A stretch of DNA of 64,000 bases. Origin: Histoplasma ohiense. Lineage: Eukaryota; Ascomycota; Eurotiomycetes; Onygenales; Ajellomycetaceae. This document shows, in pieces, positions 1 through 10,384 of this stretch (within the stretch, counting starts at the first letter, position 1; the number at the start of each line of letters is the position of its first letter). The notes under the pieces were generated by a model, which had not been told where the DNA came from, made no database searches, and saw only the letters and a program-made list of their open reading frames with translations. The position numbers and the translations under genes were made by a program. The stretch spans positions 1,975,501-2,039,500 of the forward strand of contig JAEVHH010000002.1 of assembly GCA_017607445.1 (NCBI GenBank), written 5' to 3'.

Positions 1-1305
1 CCAACCCGTCCCGGAGACCGTGGTGCAACAATCCACACTTCAGCAAGCACAAACTGCCACTGCCGCCCAGACCAATCCCACAGGACCCACGACACACAAT
101 GCCCTCCTGCATCAGACCCACAAGGCCAGTTGAATCCCAAACAGGATGACGCCAGCCGAAGTCGATTCCTCAGTCAGAATGAATCTGGCTCCGACAAAGA
201 CCCTGACATGCTGCGCCCGACTGGCGTGCATATGAGCAAAGGCGCTGGGCGTTTTGTAAAGGCGGTTGTGCAGGTACCTGTGGATCTTTCAGTGAATTTC
301 ACGAGAGGGTTTCACAATATCCCTAAGCTTTGGGGAGACGATACCGTGCGCCCTCAAGAAAGGGTCAGCGATTTAAAGTCAGGCGTCAAGGCAATAGGAA
401 GGGAATTTGGCTTTGGCTGGTATGATGGCGTTACTGGCCTGGTCACTCAGCCTGGAGAGGCGCCCAGAAAGAGGGTGCCAGCGGCTTTGTCAAAGGAGTC
501 GGCAAAGGGATTGGAGGATTCATAGCCAAGCCGGGCGCAGCCGTCTTTGGTATCCTTGGTCATACAATGCAGGGGGTCAGCAAAGAGGTGCAGAAGTTGT
601 TCGGCAGCAATGTGCAGAATTACATCAGGGTGTCGAGGGTAGTTCAAGGGTACGAGGAGTGGCTGCAGAGCTCCGATGCAGAAAAGAAAGGCGTTATCGT
701 TCGGTGGAAGCTGATTCAGAAAGACCTGAAGAAAATGGGCAACTCTAATGAGATGGTGCGAGAAGCCCAGGAAGCAAAGCAAAAGATGAATTTGGAGGAC
801 AGAGAAAACCACCAAAACAACATACTGTGAGGTTTGGTCAGTCCGCCAACAGTGCAGATGCTCAGATGCAAGATCTTGAAAGTACCACGCTCGCCATGGG
901 TGGTTCACAGTCCCCTCTGCGCGCAACCAACACGGCCCCCGGGAAGCCGTTGGGAGCGGCTGAAATCACGTCACGCGGAGACGAAGAAGAGGATGCCAAT
1001 GTGGAGCGGGCGATTCAGAAAGACGTGTCTAAGCTTCAGCACCAACAACAAGATCACCAGGCAGATCAGGCAAATTTGCACCAGGCGATGTCGACCAGCG
1101 AAGCTGAAGCTCAGTAACACACAAGCGACAGTGAATGGGACTCAGATCTGGGTCTTGATGACGAGGACGATGAGGAATTCGAGCAGGAAAGAAAAGAACC
1201 CGAAAAGATGTTGGAGGAGGCGGTACCCGTGGCTGATGGGTCACTCGGCCGCCAGCGACCCCCTTCATATGATCCAGGGTTGGTTCAAGACCCTTTGGGA
1301 TACTC
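1..1305 (+). pseudogene. C-terminal part of a glycosyltransferase family 28-type protein, decayed
   Basis: The readable protein resembles the region that follows the catalytic domain in fungal GT28/sterol-glucosyltransferase-like proteins: a VDLSVNFTRGFHNIPKLWG stretch, then GFGWYDGVTGLVTQP, then a KEGASGFVKGVGKGIGGF block. It ends in an acidic UIM-like tail (DEEEDANVERAIQ) and a DSEWDSDLGLDDED segment. The reading is broken. Frame 1 carries residues up to QP at 453, and the sense continues in frame 3 from 456 (RGAQKEG), consistent with one lost base. The tail is in frame 2 from about 830. An in-frame TAA at 1115-1117 precedes the DSEWDSD segment. A further frame change near 100-133 is possible. 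The N-terminal catalytic part lies off the left edge. I infer a pseudogene, though sequencing errors could explain single frameshifts. The family call is from memory of related fungal proteins. Confidence 0.6.
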
Positions 1306-2275
1306 TGACTGAGAATGGGATCCGGGCTGAGGTTATATACAACTTTGATGAGACTGGATTTGCAATGGGGCTCTGTGCAACTACTAAGGTAGTTACTAGT
1401 GCTGAGCACTACAGCCAGCCAAAGTTCTTACATCCTGGGAATTGAGAATGGATCACTGTGATTGAGTCAGTCAACGCGCGTCAAGCTAGATGTTACCTCT
1501 GTACATCATTCTTAAGGGTCAGACTATTTGAGAAGGCTGGTTTGATGGGTTCCCGGACGGCTGGAGGCTTGATGTTAGTTCTAATGGCTAGACTACAGAT
1601 GAGATAGGAATTAAATGGCTTACTAGAGTGTTTATTCCGGTGGCAAACCTAAGTCGAATTGGCAGTCTCGGGGGTTTGGTGGAACAGCGCATGCGGCTGG
1701 GATTCAATACCATTAAGGTTGATTTCCTAGATGCCTACTTTGCCGCACGTACGTAAGCCTTTAAGGCTCAGAACATTCAAAGTGACTTTAGAGCTACTGG
1801 AATAGCCTCATTTGAACCTGACCGGGTCATCCAGCAGTTAGATATTCAGTTCCAAACTCCTACGCGGCCTGGTAGTCAATCTAGCAACTCCCAGTCATCC
1901 TGGATTCTATAACACCTAGCAATCCGCGCCAATTGCATAAGCAGGTGAAAAATGTCAAGAACCTTATGGGTAAGGGGGCTTGAGAACCCCCCTCTGAACC
2001 TAGTGGAAGGATTTGACGAAATTAATAAGGCCTGCGAGTACGGCATGGTCAGTGCCACTAATATGAAGAAGCAATACCAGGATATATTCACCGTGAATGA
2101 GAAAGAAAGGCAAAAACGACAAAGATCTAACCGCCCAACACAACGCGAAGAGGTCCTAACTAGGGAAGAAGCTGCTGAGCTCACTTTTCCAGCTGCTGAG
2201 CCTGTTGAACAAGCCAGTCATTCAACCCCCCGTCCCTGGCCAGGCAAGGGATTGTTTGCCGCTTTCCGTAGCTTG
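1270..2275 (+). mobile_element. Relic of a Pogo/Fot1-type (DDE_1) transposase
   Basis: Translation shows the DDE_1 block IYNFDETGFAMG at about 1336-1371 (the first catalytic Asp region), followed in pieces by KVVTSAEH, EWITVIESVNA, YIILKGQ, EGWFDGFPDGWRLDV, TTDEIGIKWLTRVFIP, EQRMRLGFNTI, DFLDAYFAART, DRVIQQLDIQ and a C-terminal NEKERQKRQRS segment. These pieces are in changing frames with stops at 1443-1445, 1529-1531 and 1589-1591. The stretch that should hold the second catalytic Asp (DGHGSH-like) is missing between about 1645 and 1680, so there is an internal deletion. It starts abruptly inside the neighbouring pseudogene. I see no terminal inverted repeats. It cannot encode an active enzyme. 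Confidence 0.8.
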
Positions 2276-2628
2276 TCGGGCTAGAGTACATGTGATGGAA
2301 CGGTCTAATAAGAGATAAACTGCATATTATATTGCTCCTAGTACGAGAATACAAATCTGAAGAAGAAAATAAGAAGAAGTAAACACTCGATGTCGGTGTT
2401 GCTGACTGGCACGGTGGAACAACCATAATCCGGTCGTATAATAAGTCTACTGTTTTCATCATCGCGATGTGCAGAGGAAATTAATGACGTGGGGTCAGAC
2501 ATTATTGTCAGATGACGACGACGACGAAGAAGAAGAAAAAGAAGAAGAAGAAGTATCTATAAGATCCTGGCCATAGAGGAAAACCCTTTGCCAAACGCCT
2601 TGTTTGGAAGGACTTCCTCCGCAGTACC
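2271..2628. other. Intergenic, upstream of MAU2
   Basis: Non-coding stretch between the transposase relic and the MAU2 start. It holds a purine-rich GAC/GAA microsatellite (2512-2553) about 75 nt before the MAU2 ATG. No gene seen. Confidence 0.6.
2512..2553 (+). repeat. GAC/GAA trinucleotide microsatellite
   Basis: Four or so GAC units pass into a run of GAA/GAAA units, giving a pure purine strand apart from the C's. It lies in the presumed 5' untranslated or core promoter region of MAU2. Confidence 0.85.
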
Positions 2629-5535
2629 GTGACTATGCCATATCAACCTCCGCATGGTGGTCAATATCCCTCCCATTCAGAGTCGTTCCAAGCCCAACAG
2701 CCACCCCGGATACCTCCACCGCGGCATCAGCATAATTTTGGTCCTAATTCTGCGAATACAGTATATCCCAAACCTCTCGTTCACCCCCAGGCCATATTCC
2801 CCGCGCCTCCCTACGCGCCACAGCAACAGCAACAGCAACATGCACCACATCCACAACAGCGGCCGCCGAACCCGCCTGTCAACTATGCGCCTCGACCTAT
2901 TCAAGCCCGTCCTCCACCGCCCGCAAACAATACGCACCTTCACTATGGCGGAGTTCCGCCGCCCCCTCAATACTTTCCTATCCAAAGTCGACCCGATACG
3001 CATCCGTCACCACAGGAATACTCGGCTCAACTCTCCCAACCATCACAATCAAAATTTCAACCCACTTCCTATCCGCCACCTCCACATATTTACCCTCCCC
3101 AGGTTATAATACCCCGCCCGCCCGCTCTACATCAATATAGGACAGTGGATGCCGTGCAACAACACGCTGCACCAGTGCCGAACTCTCAACTAAAAAGATC
3201 GCAATCCCTGAAACACATGTGTTCCAAATCCCCGACTAAGATGCCACAACCTCAGCCGCTCCCAGCGACGCCTGGGAAACCGGCAATTGATTATCATGTG
3301 CTACTTTTGTCACTGGCAGATGAGTATATCGATGCAGCACACAGCCAGGGAACGGCACTTGCAGTTGCGCGAGAGGAGGCAGGGACAAATGAGTATTATA
3401 AGCTGATCGCAACGGGATTAGCATGTTTAGAAGCGGTGCTGAAGGTTGGAACCCCTACGCAATACTTGGTGCATACAATCCTAAATACAAAATTTAGCTA
3501 ACTTACCTCGATTAAGGCCTGGAAATTACCACCGCGAACTGAGGCCCTGGTGCGGCTTCGCTATGCCCGGATATTGTACGAAGAAACAGAAAATGACACC
3601 GAAGCGGAGACCGCACTCAGTAAAGGGGTAAGCCGCGAGACATCCTGCCCGTGAATTATCCATGGCTAAATTAGCACTTTTAGGTTGATTTATGTGAAAG
3701 GGTCAGTTAGGGCTTCGTTTAGAAATCATTTTGGCACTCGAACTTATTTTTGAATCAGAACCGCATGTACGATTTGAAGTATTGTATGCAGCAGCTTCTG
3801 GCCCGAATATTGTATAAATCGAATCCAAAAGCTGCCATGAAGCATGTGGATGGAGTCGTTCGTGATGTTGAGGGGTGAGCCTACAGAGCCCGTATACCTA
3901 AAGCTTATTCTGACAGCATTAGATACCGCCATACTGCCTGGGAGTATGCGTTCCGCTTTCTTCGAGTCACTCTCTCCCTGTCATCCTCGGCACAGCAAGA
4001 TACTGCAGCTGCGATACAAAACTTACAAAAAGTCGCCTCCCTTGCCAGTCGCAGCGGTGACAAAGCTATTTTGGTTGTTTCATCGGTAATCGAAGCTCTG
4101 GTACGCCTGCAGCATTCATCTAGCCATGATTCGATTGAACAGGCACAGCGGGCTTTGGCCACTGCGAGGAGCTACCAGCTCGACAATAAAGTGCTCGACA
4201 TCCCGCAAATAAGCACGATGATTCAGATGATGGATATTTGCTGCAGCCTGCTCGAGTATGACGTTAAGCAATCATCTGAAAAGCTTCAGATAATGCAGAA
4301 GGTAATGGATCAGAAGATAGACGATCCACACTGGCAAAATGATGGAAGCTTTTCGCTCCCCCTCAGCCGTAAGACCATGTCACCTTCAGCCACGGAGTCA
4401 ACCGATATACTACAAGTCGAGGATGGAAATGTAATGTTGATGATGCGCTGGCTTCCGGAACATGACATCTATGCTCTTTGCTATTTCCTGAGCTCTGTTA
4501 CACTCACAGCGAAGAATTCGCAAGATGGACATAAATCTGAGAAGTATCTCAGCGAGGGTTTAAAGATGATACGGAGTGAGCTGGAAAATCCCTTGATATC
4601 TCCATAAGAACTATACTGACATAATTATAGGTAACTACAAAAACCCACAAGAAATTCCAGAGTCCCTAGCAAACGCTACTGAAAGGATTGAATGGCGACG
4701 ATCTTTATATTGCAATATGCTTTTGCAGTTAATATTCCTAGCTTGCGCCCGAACCGACTGGGCCTTTGCTCGTCAGACACTCAAAGAGCTACGGTCAACC
4801 GTGTCTGAGTTAGGAACTAATGTCAATGAAGCAACTATATGCCTTATGGAGTACGCAAGCGGCATCATATCCCAGGGAACAGGTGAACTCAAGGCAGCGC
4901 TCGCAACTTTCCAACAGCCCATCTTCGCGCTTAACCAGACTACCAGTAAATCTGCCCGCAATGATCCTCGACGGGACACGGCCATCCTCGCCGCTCTGAA
5001 TTCTGCGCTTATATTGCGCGATCCAGCTCGACCCTCCCACTCCCATTCTGCCGCCTCCAAAGTTCTTTCTACAATCGAGCCGTTCTGCCGCGTTAGCCCT
5101 AACAAATACATCCAAGCCGCCTATTTCCTAATATCAGCAACAACGCACACCGAATCCACCATCCAAACCAAACATGATCTACATCATTCCCTCCAAGCTG
5201 CAATAGCCATCGGCAATAGCCAAGTAACCTGCATTGCCCTTACATTCATGAGCTGGAAATACTTCCGCGGCGTTGTCGGTGAACAATCGGAGAAAAGTGC
5301 CAAGGCTGCTAGAGCAATGGCGCGAAAGGCAGATGACAAGTTATGGATTAGCGTGACCGAGGATCTGTTGGCAGCCACGCTGGACTCGCAGGGGAAATCG
5401 AGAGAGGCTCATGCTACTCGTGAGCAAGCAGATATGGCGTTATTGGGCTTGCCACCAGTGCTGAAGAAGATGAAATCGAGTTCATCGTCTAATAGTAATA
5501 AAGCTCACGATCAAGGCGGCGATGGAGGTGGGTGA
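2629..5535 (+). CDS. MAU2: Cohesin loading factor subunit MAU2/SCC4
   Basis: Partner of SCC2/NIPBL in loading cohesin on chromatin. The model is join(2629..3444, 3517..3627, 3684..3701, 3759..3874, 3923..4575, 4631..5535), 872 aa, with all junctions in frame. Residues 1 to about 215 are a Pro/Gln-rich disordered head with a CAG-rich glutamine run. The cohesin-load TPR domain starts near residue 222 (DYHVLLLSLADEYIDAAHS) and continues through TEALVRLRYARILYEETEN, LCERNRMYDLKYCMQQLLAR and YRHTAWEYAFRFLRVTLSL to a Ser-rich, Gly-rich tail. Exon 3 is only 18 nt (VDLCER) but is needed to keep the family sequence. The first intron has a weak GTTGGA donor. The acceptor at 3922 was chosen over 3916 because it avoids two extra residues. 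A start at 2635 (second Met) is also possible. The family assignment is firm; exact splice sites are inferred. Confidence 0.88.
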
Positions 5536-6676
5536 TCCTCCTCGGAAATGATCATGAAGGCAGTGGAGATTTGATTGAGATAAACGACTATATAACTCCT
5601 GATTACGATTCCTTTTGTCTGTTATTCCTTTTTTCTATTTTGCGGAATGTTGATAAGAACACGGACGTTTACCTACACGGCTGGAGTTTTTTTTGTGGAA
5701 CTGGAGTTGATTGAGTTCTCTGCTGATCAGAGCAGAGTTGAGATAAAGAGGTTATGATATTTCTTGTTTTCTAGGCTTCACTTTCTTTCGTTGGGCTCCT
5801 TTTTCTTCTTCTTTTCCTCCCTTTCTCTAGAATATCTATTTTCACGCCGTTTCCATCCGAATTTAGAATATCTCTGGCGCTTTTCAAGACATTTTACCTT
5901 CTCTCGCACCCTCGGGGACGCCTATCAGGTCGAGCAGCCCCGTTAAAACGCTGGATATGGTTTCTTTTTCTTTCCCATCCCCAATCGTTCGCTTGATGGG
6001 CTGGGCTACACATCTGCCGTCATTATGTATGGAGCACATCTCCCGGAAGATGATTTAGGATCCTACTTCAATTAGAAAAGAGCTACCTATTATTCTGCAA
6101 GGGAGGGGTTTAAGTATGGATAACGTTGTGTCTTTTGCCCCACGATTGTTAATACAACCAAGGGACCAGGGTACAAGGTTTGTTGGATAATCTACAGATA
6201 CACACATGTACTGTACAAGAAGGGTATGATTGACAAGGAAAAATAGAGAACAAAGGTATCGATCGCCAAAGGATATCAATCAACCAATCAAGCGTTGTTT
6301 ATAACCTCTTTATCCTCCTCCGCATTTCTCTTTCTTTCCTTCTGTTTAATCCTCTCCCCATAAATATGGAAAGTGACAAATAGCAAAAGAGAAAAACAGA
6401 AAGACTCCAACACGCCCAACAAAACTCCTAGCATAACCGTAGTCTGCCGGATGTGTCCTACCCTCTCTCAATAACGCCCAGAATAAAAGTTAAAAGTAAA
6501 AGAATAAATGTTATACCCGACAAACCAGACCGACCAATGCATGCCCTGTGAAAGAAAAAAATAACGAAGAGGGGGTAATCAAAACAAATCTATATACAAA
6601 CATTCCTTCTCTTCTTCCAGTTCCACGTCCAAGAACAGACATGGCCCTGGAACTTCACAAAGAAACAGAATCAGAT
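5536..6676. other. Convergent intergenic region MAU2 / CENP-A
   Basis: Holds the 3' flanks of both genes. T-rich on the + strand near 5750-5830. No protein-like reading frame or RNA gene recognised. Confidence 0.6.
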
Positions 6677-7281
6677 TTATCCCAGCCCGGCCCACGCACC
6701 CCGAATGCGGCGCGCCAATTGTATATCCTTTTGCATGATAGTGACTCGTTTCGCATGTATCGCGCAGAGATTCGTGTCCTCAAATAGGTGGACGAGAAAC
6801 GCTTCCGCAGCTTCCTGTAAGGCCTGGATGGCCTGGGACTGCCATCGTAGCTCCTCACCGACGCCAGCTGGAAGGAGGTCGACGGCGACTTCACGAACGA
6901 GACGCGCAAAGGGGAGTTTGAGGAGGAGGAGGTCCCAGGACTTTTGATAACGGCGGATTTCTTTGAGGGCGAGGGTGCCGGGTTTGTACCGGTGCCGCCG
7001 CGGGAGAGGGTCGCCAGCTAGACGAATATGTCTTAGTATTAATTTGAAGTATAGAATAAGAGTTAAAAAGGCATACGTTGAATATCGGTATCTCGAGATC
7101 GTGCGCCAGCTCCAACCCTAGCCCCTCCTCTCCCCCGCCCTCTCCCTCGCGAGCTTCCAGCCGTCGACGACGGCCGCGCGACAGCTGCATCTGATCTTGA
7201 GCCGACTCCTCCACCACTTGTCCTTCGTACTTGTGGACTACCTCCTGATATTGTCCTCCCACCGCGGCCCCTTGGTGCCAT
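6677..7281 (-). CDS. cenpA: Centromeric histone H3 variant CENP-A (CenH3)
   Basis: Replaces H3 in centromeric nucleosomes and marks the kinetochore site. Model complement(6677..7017, 7077..7281), 181 aa, one 59-nt intron in phase 1. Residues 1 to about 68 form an Arg/Gly/Ser-rich tail (PRGRGGRTISGGSPQVRR, then RGRGRGRGG). The histone fold follows: RYKPGTLALKEIRRYQ at about 78-93, KLPFARLVREV, then loop 1 and RWQSQAIQALQEAAEAFLV, ending HAKRVTIMQKDIQLARRIRG. Marks separating it from canonical H3 are the divergent tail without the H3 K4/K9/K27 sequence, a longer loop 1 (VDLLPAGVGEEL) and Trp in RWQSQ where H3 has Phe. It is head to head with the Derlin gene 791 bp away. The start is the first ATG giving the basic tail. 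Confidence 0.95.
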
Positions 7282-8072
7282 GGCTTTCCCGAGACAGGGC
7301 CGCGAACCGAGAGAACCCTGAATAAAAATGCGCCAGGGGCTGAGGAGAGGTTTGCGTGCGAGTGCGGTGGATTGAGCTGGGTGAAATCAATGGCGGCTAG
7401 GTGGGCAAGCTGCAATAGCCCTCAGACTTCTTTCTTGTTGTGTTAATGACCAGTAGCTGCACAATGGCTAGTCAATTCGAAGCTGTCCGTCAGGGAGAAT
7501 TTAGCTATGGCATGCGCGATGGCTGTTCTGTTTTGGGGGGCTGAGAATTTCTTTACAACTGAGGTCCTAAAAAAGAGAGACAAAAATGGACGCAGTATAT
7601 CGAAATACTACTAATAATCCGAGCAAAACTCCCTTCGACCGGGGAAAAAAGGAGAGAAAATCGTGTGGCTTGGGAGGAATGAAATAATATCGAGGAGGTT
7701 GGGAGGGGAGAATGGCACGCTGTGATTGGCTGGCGGCTTACCACTTTACGCGTGGGACCGACGCGGGAAGATGCGCTAGCCCAGGAGTAGGTTAGCGTAA
7801 ATGCCAAGCGTTTCTCGCGGATCATCTATTGTTCCGGACAGCCGCTTCCGCTGCGGCTCTTCGTCGTTATCAATCTGAATGTTTGGCTGAAAGGACAGCT
7901 GGACACTACAATTCTGTATTCTCGTCAACCATTGCTTCTTAAGGGTCCCGGGGGATATCAGCCAGTTCCGCAGGCGACGGGAATCACTGCTGTGCTTATC
8001 CATCCTTATTCTCCCATAACAGACAATTTGTAGGGGACACATAGACAGCCAGCACCGCCACTGGACACCCAG
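7282..8072. promoter_or_regulatory. Divergent promoter region CENP-A / DER1
   Basis: A 791-bp interval between the two divergent start codons, so it must hold both promoters. No coding potential I trust. I cannot point to a specific factor site. Confidence 0.6.
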
Positions 8073-8816
8073 ATGGCTGCCATCTGGGGCAACGGCCGCC
8101 CAGGAGGCGGGGATCAATTCCCCCTCGAGCAATGGTTTTTTGAGATGCCAGTCTGCACGCGATGGTGGACGACTGCCACTCTAGCCACCTCTGTCCTGGT
8201 TCAGTGCGGTGTCGTTTCCCCGTTCCAGCTCTTCTACAGCTTCCGCTCTGTGTTTGTCAAGTCCCAGGTAAGCAAGCGGTCCTTCCCGTCCATTAAATTT
8301 CAATATCCACTTCTAATACTCTCGATTGTTTCTTAGTACTGGAGGCTCATTACAACATTCTTCTACTTCGGGCCTCTAAACCTAGACCTCCTTTTCCGCG
8401 TCTTCTTCCTCCAAAGATACTCGCGCCTCATAGAAGAAGCGGCCGGTACCACCCCAGCCAATTTTTCCTGGCTGCTCCTATACGCCACTTCCTTCCTCCT
8501 TGTTCTATCCCCGCTGGTGTCGCTCCCATTTCTAGGCTCAGCCCTCTCCGCAAGCCTAGTGTACATATGGAGCCGACGGAATCCAGAGATGAGACTCCAC
8601 TTGCTAGGCCTACTCGCTATTTCGGCGCCATACCTTCCATGGGTCCTGATAGCATTTAGCCTTGTCATGCATGGGGTCATTCCAAAAGACGAAATCTGCG
8701 GCGTCATTGTGGGCCACATCTGGTATTTCTTCTCGGATGTCTATCCTTCCCTGCATGGTGGACACAGGCCACTCGATCCACCTGCTTGGTGGAGACGATT
8801 GTTCGAAGGAAGATGA
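8073..8816 (+). CDS. der1: Derlin / Der1-like ER-associated degradation membrane protein
   Basis: Rhomboid-like pseudoprotease of the ER membrane that takes part in retrotranslocation of misfolded proteins (ERAD), working with the Hrd1 ligase and Cdc48. Model join(8073..8267, 8337..8816), 224 aa, intron of 69 nt with GTAAGC donor and CTTAG acceptor, phase 0. Recognisable Derlin signatures: PVCTRWWTTATLATSV near the start, SQYWRLITTFFYFGP (the Derlin WR motif), LFRVFFLQRYSRLIEE, and GVIVGHIWYFFSDVYP (GxxxG helix). Several hydrophobic helices, consistent with the six-helix fold. The C-terminus is short and ends soon after the last helix (WWRRLFEGR), with no obvious SHP box. As rhomboid pseudoproteases, Derlins lack the catalytic Ser/His. 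Confidence 0.93.
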
Positions 8817-10384
8817 CCGTAAAGAACATCCACGGCTTTTTTCCCCCTTTTTTTTGATATCGATAATGATAATGATACTGCCTGTCCCACAGAGGCTACA
8901 TATGGATTGAAAATTGCCTCCTCTTCCACACACGGCGGAGCGAAGACTTCGTGGTCGATGATCACCCTTAAGATACAGCAGTATTCTACAGGTCCAGTAC
9001 CCGGCGATTACCACATGGGAATATCGCCACCGCGTCAGAACTCACCAAATAAGTCATTCCACACCCAATATCATGGCATTAGCGCGGGATGGAAGATCAA
9101 GTTCGCTCACTTCTAACCTGCTGGAGAAGGGTAGCAAGGAAGCAAAACCCAGGAGTAATTATATAATGTATATTTTTACTGTTCCTTTTCCCTGTCCCAT
9201 TTCTATCATCAGATTTAATTTAAAAATGTTGTGATGTCCTCCTCTAGATTTTCTAAGGTTTCTTGGTTTCTTGTTTTTTAAAATCATTCTTGGGCGATTA
9301 CATTGGGAAGAAAGGAAAACCATCATCGTCTTTTGATAACTGGCTCCTCCCTTTGTTGCTCAAGTATTGTCTCAAATTCACCCTTTCATGAGAGCGTTTT
9401 ATAATGTACATGTACATACAATACAATGCAGTTCAAATGTCTCAAACTTCCAACCTTGAGAATCCTATAACACTCCTTTCCTTGTATTGAACCTCCTAAC
9501 ATTGTATAGCTGATTGAACAGGCATCTCCACAAGGAAATCATTCAAAAAGAAATTGTATATTAAGTCATTTAATTGAGAAAAATGCGGAAGCTCAGATTT
9601 GATATCATATTCTGCGAAGTGATAGGGCTGATGTTTCCAGAATTTGAGAACTTTTTCCATTGCTTCTATCTAGAGAATAGTGAAAGTTAATTTTTATTCA
9701 GCAGAGTGAACCAGATAACTAACTATCGCGCTCTTAATTCTTTAACCTATCTTTTATCAAATGCACTAACTAGCTGCAATTGGGGGTTTAGGATTCGATA
9801 GCCCTTGCCACATTTACCCTCGATTCCGGATGCGAAGCCAATGAGTCACAAAGGAATCCAATGACACCGGGAAGTCGTATGAAATTAAAAATGATAGAAA
9901 CTAGGAATATAAAGGGGAAGGTCAAAGCAATATATATTTATGTCAAAAGTACAAGCCCCAGAAAAGAAACGAAGAAGAGAGGAATCGAAGCAATCAATAC
10001 ATTCATTTAGAAGATTCATCAGCGGCGCTACAACGCATTTCGATCAATAATGAAAGACCAATGGCTAATTAGTGAATAATGTTAGAAGTGAAGCGGAAAT
10101 GAAACAAAAAATTGACGAAAATAAATACAAAGAAAAAGAAGGGCCAAAGGTGAAAGACAAGTCTGGAAAGTTCTGGTATCGTCAATAGCTTCATCACATA
10201 TATAGACGACGGGAACTGGAATGTGGAGAACGTCGTCAATTAGAGACTGGTTTATCGCTTTTATGATTTATAAGGGAAATAGCTTTTCGATAAGTGACTT
10301 GAGTAGACAAGCTAGAATAGGAGGGGTAAAGAGCTGTGTGACATATGTTGAAAACGAAGGGTCAATGTCGGTTCGTTCGGGTCG
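8817..10384. other. Convergent intergenic region DER1 / nonaspanin
   Basis: About 1.6 kb, AT-rich, no protein-like frame. It holds a tandem TGTACATG/TGTACATA sequence at 9405-9421 that recurs at 38995-39011. Confidence 0.6.

Noticed and set aside
447..926. Minus-strand 159-codon frame over the left-edge pseudogene
   Set aside because: Antisense shadow; the plus strand shows the GT28-family sequence.
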